Part shown: positions 9,321 to 18,710 of the stretch, in pieces | Layout: every line of letters begins with the position of its first letter | How positions within the stretch are numbered: position 1 is the first letter of the stretch | Source of the DNA: a bacterium | GTDB lineage: Bacteria > Planctomycetota > Planctomycetia > Planctomycetales > Planctomycetaceae | Assembly: GCA_016125225.1 (NCBI GenBank) | Contig: WGME01000001.1 | Coordinates: 1 to 64,000, forward strand | Reading direction: 5' to 3' | DNA length: 64,000 nt | Notes under the pieces: model-generated | Databases searched by the model: none | What the model was told of the DNA's origin: nothing | Seen by the model: the letters and a program-made list of their open reading frames with translations, nothing else | Program-made: the position numbers and the translations under genes

Positions 9321-10625
9321 ATGTTCCAAGCCTGGCAAGAACACGTGCGACTCAACCGTCAGGGACTTTCGCGCCGTGGGTTCATGCATGCGGTCTCGGC
9401 CTCCGCGATCGCGGCGGGCACGCTCAGTTTCCGCGATGTGGTGACCGTGCGGGCGGACGATCTCCGTCGGCAAGGCCGCTCGATGATTCTCCTCTGGATG
9501 CAGGGGGGGCCAAGCCAGCTCGAAACCTTTGATCCCAAGCCCGGTCATGAGAACGGCGGTGAGACGAAGGCCATCGACACCAACGTGCCGGGGATTCAGA
9601 TCGCCGAGGCCTGGACCAACGTCGCGAAGGTGGCCGATCAACTCGCGATCATTCGTTCGATGACGAACAAGGAAGGTCAGCACGACCGGGCGACCTACCA
9701 ACTGCACACCGGGTATATTCCCTCGGGATCGGTGAAGCATCCGGCCCTCGGGTCCAACATCGCGCATGAGATCGCCTCCGCTGAAGTCGACATTCCTTCG
9801 GTCGTCGCGATCGGTGGAGGTCGTGGTGGCATGGGCTTCGGTGGTACCTCGGCTGGTTTCCTCGGAGTTGACTACGAACCGTTCCAAGTCGCTGATCCGT
9901 CGCGGCTGCCGGACAACGTTGCCGTGGCGAATGGCGAAGGCCGTTATCGCCGCCGCCTTGGTCTGCTCGGCCAGATCGAACAGGAATTCGCTCAGCGCGG
10001 AGGTGAAGTCGTGGTCGATAACCATCGCCGCATTTACGACAAGGCCTCGAAACTCGTCCTCAGTCCGAAGACCAAAGCCTTCGATCTCAGCGATGAACCG
10101 CAATCGTTAAAGCAACAGTACGGTAGTTCGTCGTTCGGCCAAGGCTGCCTGCTGGCACGGCGGCTGGTTGAAGCCGGAGTCACCTTTGTCGAAGTCCGTC
10201 ACGGCAGTTGGGACACGCATCAGGACAACTTCGAGAGCACCACGCGACTGGCGGGCGAAGTCGATCCCGGCTTTGCAGCCCTCATCAGCGACCTCAAGGA
10301 TCGCGGTTTGCTAGAGACCACCTTGGTCGCCTGGATGGGCGAGTTCGGCCGCACACCCCGGGTGAATCCCCGTGGTGGCCGTGACCATTACCCGCGCGTC
10401 TTCAATGCCGTGCTCGCCGGCGGTGGTGTGAAGGGCGGGCAGGTGATCGGGGCCTCGACGAAAGATGGCACCGCTGTCGATCACGATCCGGTTTCTGTCC
10501 CCGACCTCTTCTGTTCGATTTGCCATTCTCTCGGCGTGGACCCGGCGAAAGAGAACATGAGCCCGCTCGGTCGCCCGATGAAAATCGTGGATGGCGGCCA
10601 AGTGGTCTCAACGTTGTTTGGTTGA
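9321..10625 (+). CDS. DUF1501 protein (sulfatase/phosphatase-fold), Tat exported
   Basis: The 434-aa protein has a Tat signal, SRRGFM followed by a hydrophobic stretch (residues 18-36). The body carries DUF1501 hallmarks: SMILLWMQGGPSQLETFDPKP, QGCLLARRLVEAGVTFVEV, WDTHQDNF and MGEFGRTPRVN..GGRDHYP. DUF1501 belongs to the alkaline-phosphatase-like superfamily and the Asp/His residues in these blocks could bind metal. AAGGA precedes the ATG. It pairs with the DUF1549/1553 gene upstream. The biochemical function of the family is not known. Confidence 0.9.
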   Translation: MFQAWQEHVRLNRQGLSRRGFMHAVSASAIAAGTLSFRDVVTVRADDLRRQGRSMILLWMQGGPSQLETFDPKPGHENGGETKAIDTNVPGIQIAEAWTNVAKVADQLAIIRSMTNKEGQHDRATYQLHTGYIPSGSVKHPALGSNIAHEIASAEVDIPSVVAIGGGRGGMGFGGTSAGFLGVDYEPFQVADPSRLPDNVAVANGEGRYRRRLGLLGQIEQEFAQRGGEVVVDNHRRIYDKASKLVLSPKTKAFDLSDEPQSLKQQYGSSSFGQGCLLARRLVEAGVTFVEVRHGSWDTHQDNFESTTRLAGEVDPGFAALISDLKDRGLLETTLVAWMGEFGRTPRVNPRGGRDHYPRVFNAVLAGGGVKGGQVIGASTKDGTAVDHDPVSVPDLFCSICHSLGVDPAKENMSPLGRPMKIVDGGQVVSTLFG

Positions 10626-10635
10626 TCGAACCGGA

Positions 10636-12018
10636 TTACACAATGTCGATGACGCGACCCCGGCTGATGGGCAACGGTCGGCCGGTGACATCGTGCACGA
10701 CGGTGTCGGCGTGATACCCCAGGCAGTGGAAGATCGTCGCCAGATAATCGTTCGGATGGACGATATCGGTCACGGGATAGGCGGCTTGCTCATCGGTCTC
10801 GCCATAGACCGTGCCCCCTCGGATGCCACCACCCGCGAGGGCGATCGAGAAGACGCTGCCCCAGTGGTCACGGCCCTTTCGCGCATTGATCCTTGGCGTA
10901 TGGCCGAACTCGCCGACCCAGCAAACCAAGGTCTGATCAAGCAGCCCGCGATCAGCCAGATCGCCAAGCAACGCGGAATAGCCCTGATCCATCAACGGCA
11001 TCAACCAGCCCTTCAGGCTTTCGCTGTGGGCGATATGGGTGTCCCATGAGCCGTTGTTTTCCTTGCCATCAAGACGTGGCCAGTTGACATGGACGACGGA
11101 GACACCCGCTTCGACCAGTCGCCGCGCGAGTAACGCACTTTGACCAAATGGCGTGCGGCCGTAGCGATCACGCACGGCTGCGGGTTCCTGCGAGAGTTCA
11201 AACGCCTGCCGGGCCCGTCCACCGACGAGCAGATCGAGTGCCTGTTCCGCTTGCCGATCGTATTGCGACTCCGCGACTGTTTGCGGGCTGGTTCGCTGCC
11301 GAACGATTTCATCCAACAAAGAGATACGGGAACCGAAGCGGCTGGCATTCATCCCCTCGGGTAATTCACAGCCGGGGACCGTGAACGAGGGATCATTGGG
11401 ATCACAGGTCAACAGCCACGGATCATGTTGCGGCCCGATGACGCCGCCCCCCTGCCCCGGCCAGACCTTCTCACCCACATTCGCCAACCGTCGCGGGATC
11501 GTGATCGCAGGTGGAAGAGCGGTCGACTCCGTACGCAGGGCACGAATCATTGCCGCATAAGACGGAGCATCGTTCGGCTTCTCCGGCAGGGCATTCTCGC
11601 GGCTGAGCGGAATGTGCGGCACACCGGTCAGCATCTGGTAGCCGCTCGAAGAATGGGAATTATCGCCGGTGACCATCGTGCGGATAACGGCGACCTTGTC
11701 GGTATGCAGCGCCGTCTGCGGCATCAGTTCACCGACCCACAATCCCGGCGTGCGAGACGCGATCACACCGAAATCACCACGAGCCGCCTGCGGCCCGAAC
11801 GGCTTCGGGTCCCACGTTTCATGTTGAGGCACACCGCCCGAGAACCAGAGCACAATGACCGACTTCGCCTGCCCGAACGAACGGCTGGTTTCCGCCGCCC
11901 GAGCGGATTTCGTCCCCGAAAACTGGCTCAATCCGAGATGCCCGAGACCCAAGGTGCCCCAGCGCAGGCAGTCGCGCCGGGCGTGCAATCCAGCCATGTC
12001 AGAGCGTGCCGATGCCAT
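10636..12018 (-). CDS. DUF1501 protein, Tat exported
   Basis: The 460-aa protein has a Tat signal (ARRDCLRWG). Motifs include SVIVLWFSGGVPQHETWDPKP, QSALLARRLVEAGVSVVHV, SWDTHIAHSE, VGEFGHTPRIN and GRDHWG. It is a distinct paralogue of the DUF1501 protein just upstream, and the two genes converge with only 10 bases between stops. No DUF1549 partner lies next to it on this strand. The start could be 12018 or the in-frame ATG at 11997, which places the twin arginine nearer the N-terminus. Confidence 0.88.
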   Translation of the reverse strand: MASARSDMAGLHARRDCLRWGTLGLGHLGLSQFSGTKSARAAETSRSFGQAKSVIVLWFSGGVPQHETWDPKPFGPQAARGDFGVIASRTPGLWVGELMPQTALHTDKVAVIRTMVTGDNSHSSSGYQMLTGVPHIPLSRENALPEKPNDAPSYAAMIRALRTESTALPPAITIPRRLANVGEKVWPGQGGGVIGPQHDPWLLTCDPNDPSFTVPGCELPEGMNASRFGSRISLLDEIVRQRTSPQTVAESQYDRQAEQALDLLVGGRARQAFELSQEPAAVRDRYGRTPFGQSALLARRLVEAGVSVVHVNWPRLDGKENNGSWDTHIAHSESLKGWLMPLMDQGYSALLGDLADRGLLDQTLVCWVGEFGHTPRINARKGRDHWGSVFSIALAGGGIRGGTVYGETDEQAAYPVTDIVHPNDYLATIFHCLGYHADTVVHDVTGRPLPISRGRVIDIV

Positions 12019-12237
12019 GCTGGTTTATCCGTGCTGAATCTCGTGGGGGTGAATCGGGAAGGAATAACGTACACCATCTCCGAGCACCCATCAATATCGA
12101 CTGATGTCAAGTTTCCCGTGATGGCTTCGTCGCAGACACTAATTCTGATGGGGACGAACACCATGTGAACACTGGCAAATGCCCGGCCAACCCATCAAAC
12201 TGCGTCGATAGGTCTTCCGCTTTCAGGAGTGCTGTCG

Positions 12238-15200
12238 ATGCGGTTCTGTCTTTCGGTGTTTTGTCTCGGCTTGAGTTTCGTAGCTCCTACGCTGTTGTCC
12301 GCCGAACCGCTGACGCTCCACATGCGATCGCGGACCGAAGTGGCTCCCGATTCCGGCCGGTATCATGCGGTGACCCAGCCGGTGGAGTGGAACCCGAAAG
12401 AGACGGCGATTGTCGTCTGCGATATGTGGGACACACACACCTGTCCCAACGCCGCGTTGCGGGTCTCGCAGATGGCCCCGCGGATGAACGAAGTTCTGAA
12501 GGCCGCGCGGGCCAAGGGCATCTTCATCATTCATTCCCCCAGCGGGACGATGAAATTCTACGAGGAACATCCCGGCCGTCAGCTGGCGATGTCGGCTCCC
12601 ATGACCGAGCCGATCAAGCCGCTGCAGACCTGGTGCAAGATCGATCCCGAACATGAAGACCCGCTCCCCATTGATGACACCGATGGTGGCTGCGATTGCG
12701 AACGAACCTGGAAGCCGGGCGATCCGTATCCGTGGACCCGGCAGATCGCCACGATCGAGATCATGGACGGCGACGCAATCACCGATTCCGCCGAGGCGTA
12801 TTACCTGCTCAAGCAGCGGGGCATCAAGAACCTGATTGTCATGGGTGTGCACACCAACATGTGCGTCCTCGGCCGTCCGTTCTCGATCAGGCAGATGGTC
12901 TACCAGGATTTGAATGTCGCCTTGATGCGCGACATGACCGACACCATGTACAACCCGGAGATGAAGCCTTTCGTCAGCCATTTCACGGGGACCGATCTCG
13001 TTGTGGAACACATTGAAAAATTCTGGTGCCCGACGCTGATCAGTGGCGACTTCCTCGATGGTCACGAGTACCGCTTCCCCGCCGATACCCGGCCGCATGT
13101 GGTGATTGTGCAAGGCGAGTCGGAATACAAAACTGCCGAAACGCTGCCGAAGTTTGCGTTGGACCATCTCGGCAAAGATTACCGCGTCTCATTCGTCTGG
13201 CTCGATGAGAAATCTAATGCCAGCTTCCCCGGTATTGAAACGGTCAAAGATGCCGACGTGCTGTTCATCAGCGCTCGCCGCCGACCCATTCCTCCGGAAC
13301 AGATGGCGATTTTGAAAGCGCATGTCGCGGCGGGCAAACCCGTTATCGGTATCCGCACGGCGAGCCATGCGTTCCACCTGCGGAATCAACCCGCTCCCGC
13401 AGGACTCGCCGACTGGCCCGATATCGATGCCACCGTCTTCGGCGGCAGCTACACGAATCATTATGCTCACGACAAGCAGTCGACAATCTGGCCATTGCCC
13501 GAACGCAAAGACCACCCGATTCTCGCGGGTATTCCGTCGGCAGAGTTCCCCGGTGGTGGCGGCCTCTACCAGACCGCGCCATTGAAAGAAGGAGCCGTCG
13601 AACTGCTCCGTGGCAAAGTCGAAGGAGTCGAACAACCCGAACCTGTCGCCTGGACCTTCACCCGCCAAGACGGTGGCAAGTCGTTTTATACGTCATTGGG
13701 CCATATCGATGACTTCCAGCGTGCAGAGTTCACGACACTGCTGAAGAACGCGATCGCATGGGCGAGCGGGGGGCGTCAGCCCCCTGAACGGACTCCCAAA
13801 GCCACGGATAAATCGGTTTCGCTCAACGACACCGCTAATAAAATCGAAGTTAAGCAGACGGCATCGAACACGAGTGGAACACGCACTCAGGGGGCTGACG
13901 CCCCCCGCTCGCTCGTTGTTCCAGGCACCTGGAATGATCAATCGCCGGCTCTCAAAGACTATGACGGTTACGCGTGGTACCGGGCGAATGTCACCATTCC
14001 GGCGGAGTGGGCCAAGCGGTCGATGTACCTCTATGTCGAAAAGGTCGATAACGCCTGCGAGACCTTTTTCAATGGCGTGAAGATCGGCGTCAGTGGCAAA
14101 TTGCCGCCGGAGTATGAAAGCGGCCTCATCGGCAACGAGCACCGCTATGTCGTGCCGCCGGAACTGGTGAAAACCGATGGCCCGAACCTCGTAGCGATTC
14201 GCGTTTATGATCACGATGGCAACGCCGGTTTCAAAGGGATGGCCCCGCACCTGCTCGCCGGGAATGAAGCCATCTCTTTGGCCGGTACATGGGACTTCCA
14301 TGTCGGCGATGATCTGACACTTGCCTCCACACCGCTCGCGAAATTCGAAGCCTTCGCCAAGATCGGCCCGGCTCCGCAACTCAGCCGGTTTGCCACCGTC
14401 ATCCGTCGGCAAGCGCAGGACAAACCGCTGTCGCCGCAGCAGTCCCGCGATCTGTTCAAGATACCGGACGATCTCGAAGTCGACATCGTGCTGACTGAGC
14501 CGACGATCTCGCAGCCGGTCTTCCTCAATTTCGATGAACGCGGCCGCATTTGGGTGCTGAACTATCTGCAATATCCTGAGCCGGCGGGCCTGAAGCTGTT
14601 GAGCAAAGATCAATGGTGGCGGGCCGTTTACGACAAAGTCCCCTTGCCGCCGCCACATGGTGACAAAGGGGCCGACAAGATCACCATTCATGAAGACACC
14701 GATGGCGATGGCACCTTCGACAGCCATAAAACTTTTGTCGATGGCCTGAACATTGCCACGGCGTTTGCTCAGGGACGCGGCGGCGTCTTCGTCCTCAACC
14801 CGCCCTACCTGCTGTTCTATCCCGACAAGAATCAGGACGATGTGCCCGACAGTGATCCCGAAGTGCTGCTCGAAGGTTTCGGCATCGAAGATACGCACTC
14901 TACCATCAACAGCCTGCGTTGGGGGCCGGATGGCTGGTTGTATGCCGCTCAGGGAAGCACGGTCTCCGGGGCGGTGCGACGACCGGGCGAGAAGGCCGTC
15001 GTCCATTCGCAAGGCCAGAATATCTGGCGGTATCATCCCGAACTCAAGAAGTACGAGATCTTCGCGGAAGGGGGCGGTAACGCTTTCAGTGTCGAGATCG
15101 ATTCCCAGGGCCGCATCTTTTCCGGCCACAACGGCGGCAACACCCGCGGCTTCCACTACATGCAGGGAGCGTATCTGCAAAAGGGTTTCGGCAAGCACGG

Positions 15201-17379
15201 CCCCCTTTCCAACCCGTTCGCCTTCGGCTATTTCCCGGCGATGGAACACGGCGACTACGCCCGTTTCACGCACAACTTCATCATCTACGAAAGTGATGCC
15301 CTGCCGGAGAAGTATCATGGCGTGATTTTCGGCGTGAACCCGATCAACAGCCATGTGGTGCTGAGCGAACGCATCCCCGTCGGCAGCACCTTCAAGACCC
15401 GCGACATCGGTTTCGCGATTGATTCCTCCGACACCTGGTTCCGCCCGGTCGATATCAAAGACGGCCCGGATGGCAACATCTACGTCGCCGACTGGTACGA
15501 CGGCCAACTCGCTCACACGGCGAACTATCAAGGCGGTATGGACCGCGACCACGGCCGCATTTACCGCATTCGTAGTCGAAATGTTAGCCGCGACCCGCAG
15601 GGGAGCGCTGCAGCCAAGGCACGTCCGGCTTTGACGACGCTGTTCGCATCCACCCGAGCGGATGATATTCCTCATTCGAACGAGATCGCGAAGTACCTGA
15701 CATCACCGAATCGCTGGGAACGTCAGACGGCGTTGCGTGTGTTAGCTGATCGCCGTGAGGAACCTGCGGAGGCCTGGATTCCAATATCCGAACATGAAAG
15801 GGACTCAAATGGCGAATGGAAGGATCAGGAATTTCTGGATGGCATCTGGGCGGTTTTCCTCACGTCAGACGTCGATGAGAAGTCCGCGTTGGATAACTTG
15901 ACGCTCGGTCCACAGACGCGGCTCTGGACGATTCAACTGCTGGCGAATACTCAAAAGTTATCACCAGAGTTTTCCAAAGCCGTCATTGAGTTGGCCAAAG
16001 TCGAACCCGACATTCACGTCCTTTGTCAGCTGGCATCATCCGCGAAACGTTTACCGCCAGCGCAGTCGTTGCCCATCACTCACAACCTGATGACCCGGTC
16101 GCAGTTCATTGACGACCCACGTTTTCCGTTGCTCGTCTGGTGGGCGCTCGAAGCGAATGTCGAGCCCGCGCGCAATGAAGTCCTAGCGATGTTTCAGGAC
16201 GAAAAACTCTGGCGGGAACCCCTGGTCGAGAAAGAAATTTTGCCACGGTTGATGCGGCGGTTCGCGGCGACCGGTCAACGGGCCGACCTTGCCGTCTGCA
16301 CGCAGTTGCTGAAGTTTTCACCGACGAAGGAGACCACCGCTGCTCTCATGCGCGGCTTTGAAGAAGCCTACCAGGGCCGCAGCTTGAACAACGTACCGGC
16401 GGAGTTGGTGGAGGCGTTATCCAAAGCCGGTGGTGGTTCGCTCAGCCTCAAGATTCGGCAGGGTGATCGCGAGGCCACCGCTGAGGCACTCAAGGTTCTG
16501 GCGGACGAAAAGGCTTCCAGCGGCAAACGCGTCGAGTATGCCAACCTGTTCGGCGAAGTCACCTCACCCTCGGCTTTGCCGGTGATGCTGGAGGTGCTGG
16601 CGAAGACCAGCGACGACAACGTCCGCAGCACGATTCTCGGTTCGCTGCCGTCGTATAACGATGAAGATGTCCCGGTCACCGTCCTCAAACTTTACAGTCA
16701 ATGGACCGATGATGTCCGCAGTGTTGCCCAGTCGCTGCTGGTCAGTCGCAAGCCATGGGCGAAGGCGTTTCTCGACGCGATCGCCCGGGGAGATATTCAG
16801 CCTTCATCGATCCCCGTCGAAACCGTCCGCAAGTTGACGATCTATGGCGATACCGACATCGCCGCGACGGTGAAGTCGCTGTGGGGCGAAGTTGACGGGG
16901 CATCTACCGCCGAGATGCAGGCCGAGCAGCTACGGTTGACCGCAGCTCTCAATGATGGTGGCGGGAACCCCTATCCCGGCAAAAAGCTTTATATGCAGTC
17001 GTGCGGGAAGTGCCATGTGCTGCACGCACAAGGCGGCCAGATCGGTCCCGACCTGACCACCTTCAAGCGCGACGATGTGCCCCGACTATTAATCAACATC
17101 CTCAACCCCTCGGCGGAAATCCGTGAAGGGTACGAAACCCATGTCGCCATTCTCGATGACGGCCGCGTGGTGCAGGGCTTCCTGGTTGAGCAGGACCCGC
17201 AAGTGATCGTACTGCGGACCAGCGAAGGCCAGACGGTCTCCATCGAACGCGAAGGGATCGAGGAACACGTGGTGATGAAGAAGTCGCTGATGCCCGAGGG
17301 ACAATTGAAGGCCCTCAGCGATCAGGATGTCCGCGACCTCTTCGCCTACCTGCGCAGCACACAGCCCCTAAGCGATTGA
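12238..17379 (+). CDS. Giant multidomain secreted protein: isochorismatase-like, ThuA-like, jelly roll, PVC-type haem-binding propeller, HEAT, cytochrome c
   Basis: The 1713-aa product has a signal peptide (residues 1-22). Residues about 45-265 form a cysteine-hydrolase (isochorismatase-like) domain with acidic residues at 62/65 and Cys209 in HTNMCVLGRP. Residues about 285-508 are ThuA-like (FISARRRPIP, GKPVIGIRTASHAF). Residues 509-558 are encoded by an inserted palindromic element. A beta-galactosidase-type jelly roll follows (about 560-690), then the PVC-type membrane-bound dehydrogenase propeller (about 740-1115, GRIWVLNYLQYPEP, HEDTDGDGTFDS), HEAT-like helices (about 1130-1560) and a cytochrome c with CGKCH (1589-1593). 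ATG at 12238 has AGGAG 8 bases upstream. The combination suggests a periplasmic redox and hydrolytic enzyme of unknown substrate. Confidence 0.9.
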   Translation: MRFCLSVFCLGLSFVAPTLLSAEPLTLHMRSRTEVAPDSGRYHAVTQPVEWNPKETAIVVCDMWDTHTCPNAALRVSQMAPRMNEVLKAARAKGIFIIHSPSGTMKFYEEHPGRQLAMSAPMTEPIKPLQTWCKIDPEHEDPLPIDDTDGGCDCERTWKPGDPYPWTRQIATIEIMDGDAITDSAEAYYLLKQRGIKNLIVMGVHTNMCVLGRPFSIRQMVYQDLNVALMRDMTDTMYNPEMKPFVSHFTGTDLVVEHIEKFWCPTLISGDFLDGHEYRFPADTRPHVVIVQGESEYKTAETLPKFALDHLGKDYRVSFVWLDEKSNASFPGIETVKDADVLFISARRRPIPPEQMAILKAHVAAGKPVIGIRTASHAFHLRNQPAPAGLADWPDIDATVFGGSYTNHYAHDKQSTIWPLPERKDHPILAGIPSAEFPGGGGLYQTAPLKEGAVELLRGKVEGVEQPEPVAWTFTRQDGGKSFYTSLGHIDDFQRAEFTTLLKNAIAWASGGRQPPERTPKATDKSVSLNDTANKIEVKQTASNTSGTRTQGADAPRSLVVPGTWNDQSPALKDYDGYAWYRANVTIPAEWAKRSMYLYVEKVDNACETFFNGVKIGVSGKLPPEYESGLIGNEHRYVVPPELVKTDGPNLVAIRVYDHDGNAGFKGMAPHLLAGNEAISLAGTWDFHVGDDLTLASTPLAKFEAFAKIGPAPQLSRFATVIRRQAQDKPLSPQQSRDLFKIPDDLEVDIVLTEPTISQPVFLNFDERGRIWVLNYLQYPEPAGLKLLSKDQWWRAVYDKVPLPPPHGDKGADKITIHEDTDGDGTFDSHKTFVDGLNIATAFAQGRGGVFVLNPPYLLFYPDKNQDDVPDSDPEVLLEGFGIEDTHSTINSLRWGPDGWLYAAQGSTVSGAVRRPGEKAVVHSQGQNIWRYHPELKKYEIFAEGGGNAFSVEIDSQGRIFSGHNGGNTRGFHYMQGAYLQKGFGKHGPLSNPFAFGYFPAMEHGDYARFTHNFIIYESDALPEKYHGVIFGVNPINSHVVLSERIPVGSTFKTRDIGFAIDSSDTWFRPVDIKDGPDGNIYVADWYDGQLAHTANYQGGMDRDHGRIYRIRSRNVSRDPQGSAAAKARPALTTLFASTRADDIPHSNEIAKYLTSPNRWERQTALRVLADRREEPAEAWIPISEHERDSNGEWKDQEFLDGIWAVFLTSDVDEKSALDNLTLGPQTRLWTIQLLANTQKLSPEFSKAVIELAKVEPDIHVLCQLASSAKRLPPAQSLPITHNLMTRSQFIDDPRFPLLVWWALEANVEPARNEVLAMFQDEKLWREPLVEKEILPRLMRRFAATGQRADLAVCTQLLKFSPTKETTAALMRGFEEAYQGRSLNNVPAELVEALSKAGGGSLSLKIRQGDREATAEALKVLADEKASSGKRVEYANLFGEVTSPSALPVMLEVLAKTSDDNVRSTILGSLPSYNDEDVPVTVLKLYSQWTDDVRSVAQSLLVSRKPWAKAFLDAIARGDIQPSSIPVETVRKLTIYGDTDIAATVKSLWGEVDGASTAEMQAEQLRLTAALNDGGGNPYPGKKLYMQSCGKCHVLHAQGGQIGPDLTTFKRDDVPRLLINILNPSAEIREGYETHVAILDDGRVVQGFLVEQDPQVIVLRTSEGQTVSIEREGIEEHVVMKKSLMPEGQLKALSDQDVRDLFAYLRSTQPLSD
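13764..13910. repeat. 147-bp inverted-repeat element inserted in frame inside a CDS
   Basis: The left arm 13764-13787 and right arm 13887-13910 are perfect 24-nt reverse complements. Each arm is itself a hairpin (GGGGGC-GTCA-GCCCCC). Total length is 147 bases, exactly 49 codons, so the host reading frame continues. The translated segment is low in hydrophobic residues and rich in Thr, Ser and Lys, and lies between the ThuA-like and jelly-roll domains. Confidence 0.85.
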
Positions 17380-17392
17380 TGGTACAAGTAAA

Positions 17393-17414
17393 CCCACCCA
17401 TCGCGATGGGTGGG
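17393..17414. terminator. Perfect palindrome between convergent genes
   Basis: An 11 + 11 base perfect palindrome, CCCACCCATCG/CGATGGGTGGG, is followed by CTTCTT. It lies 13 bases after the stop of the giant fusion gene and 12 bases before the stop of the convergent sulfatase gene. It is well placed as a bidirectional terminator. Confidence 0.7.
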
Positions 17415-17426
17415 CTTCTTGCAAAT

Positions 17427-18710
17427 TTACGGTGTCGGTTTCCACCACGCATCGAGTTCCGCTCGCAGCTTGGCTTCGAGATCAGGGTGCGTCGTCAACA
17501 GGCTCTTGGTTTCGTGGGGATCGGCCACAACATCGTAAAGTTCTGGAGCCGCCGAACTCAGCGGTCCCGGTTCGATGGCTTTCCACCGACCGTCGGCGAG
17601 AATCCAACGGTACATCAGAGTCTTCGAGGGATCATCGATATCGACGATGTCGTGTTCAAAGATTTCGCCATACAGCCGATTCCGATCGGTCTTGCCACCG
17701 GCCTTCGCAATGGCGGCGAGATCCAGTCCTGGCAAAGGGTCTTTCGGAGTGATGCCACAGGCGGTGAGAATGGTGGGGGCGATATCGATCGTGCTCACCG
17801 GTGTGTCAAACATCCCGGCGGGAATGTGCCCCGGCCAGCGGACGATGATCGGTGTCCGCAATCCGCCATCGTAGGGCGACCGCTTGCTGCGCGCGGCATA
17901 CTTGGGCGAATCGGGGTCCTGAATCCAGCCGTTATCAGTCGCGAACAGCACGATCGTGTTGTCGCGAAGTCCTCGTGCATCGAGCAGGCCGAGCAACTCG
18001 CCCACTGTTTCGTCGAACCATTCACACATGGCGTAGTAGCGGGAAATGTGGTCCGAGCGGTCAGCTTTCTGATACTTCTTGAAAAGCCGGTCGGGGGGAT
18101 TGTGCGGCGAGTGCGGCAGCATCGGGGCATACCAGAGGAAGAACGGTTTCCCCCGGCTGTCATCCAGAAACTGCGGGATTGGTCCCAGACCCTCGCGACC
18201 GATTTTCAGGCCGAGGTCACCATGCCGACCGCCCCGTTTCGGGTCGCCGTGGGTCATGCCGAGCGTAAAGCCCCCTTCTTTCGGATTCCCTTCCCACCAT
18301 TTTCCGGTCTGTAGACTGATGTAGCCCTCTTCGCCCAGCCATTTCGGAATGGTGGGCATCCGGCGGATGTGGCGGAGCATTTCCGACCGGTCGGTCCCCT
18401 TGGGTGGATCATTTCCGCTAATCTTGTGCTCATGTGGATAACGCCCGGTGATCAACGTGGCGAGACTCGGGCGACACAGGCTGCTGGGAACGTAACCGTG
18501 TGTAAAAGTTGCAGACTCTTTGGCAAGTTGGTCAAAGTGCGGCGTCTGAATTTCGGGGTGCCCCATGAACCCGAAATCGGTCCAGGCCTGGTCATCTCCC
18601 AGTATCAACAGCACATTCGGAGGGGTCGGTTCAGCCGCCGCGGCAAAACCGCTGACGAAAATCAGTGTGAGGAATGCCAGTTGCTGTAAATGGAACGAGT
18701 GGTGCAACAT
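17427..18710 (-). CDS. Type I sulfatase-family protein
   Basis: The 427-aa protein has a signal peptide ending near GFAAAA, then PNVLLILGDDQAWTDFGFMG (metal-binding DD at 39-40). The activation site is CRPSLATLITGRYP (Cys79). Cys at the formylglycine position fits an FGE-matured sulfatase. The canonical CxPxR is here CxPSL, with Leu83 in place of the Arg; similar CRPSLAT forms occur among planctomycete sulfatases. ATDNGW and KRSPYDGGLRTPIIVRWPG complete the family pattern. It should hydrolyse sulfate esters of polysaccharides in the periplasm or outside the cell; the substrate cannot be told from sequence. Confidence 0.9.
   Translation of the reverse strand: MLHHSFHLQQLAFLTLIFVSGFAAAAEPTPPNVLLILGDDQAWTDFGFMGHPEIQTPHFDQLAKESATFTHGYVPSSLCRPSLATLITGRYPHEHKISGNDPPKGTDRSEMLRHIRRMPTIPKWLGEEGYISLQTGKWWEGNPKEGGFTLGMTHGDPKRGGRHGDLGLKIGREGLGPIPQFLDDSRGKPFFLWYAPMLPHSPHNPPDRLFKKYQKADRSDHISRYYAMCEWFDETVGELLGLLDARGLRDNTIVLFATDNGWIQDPDSPKYAARSKRSPYDGGLRTPIIVRWPGHIPAGMFDTPVSTIDIAPTILTACGITPKDPLPGLDLAAIAKAGGKTDRNRLYGEIFEHDIVDIDDPSKTLMYRWILADGRWKAIEPGPLSSAAPELYDVVADPHETKSLLTTHPDLEAKLRAELDAWWKPTP

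Noticed and set aside
13693-15675. A 660-codon open frame on the minus strand opposite the giant fusion gene
   Set aside because: The plus-strand frame has a signal peptide, a haem motif and recognisable domains; the antisense frame has no recognisable domain and follows from GC-rich codon bias.
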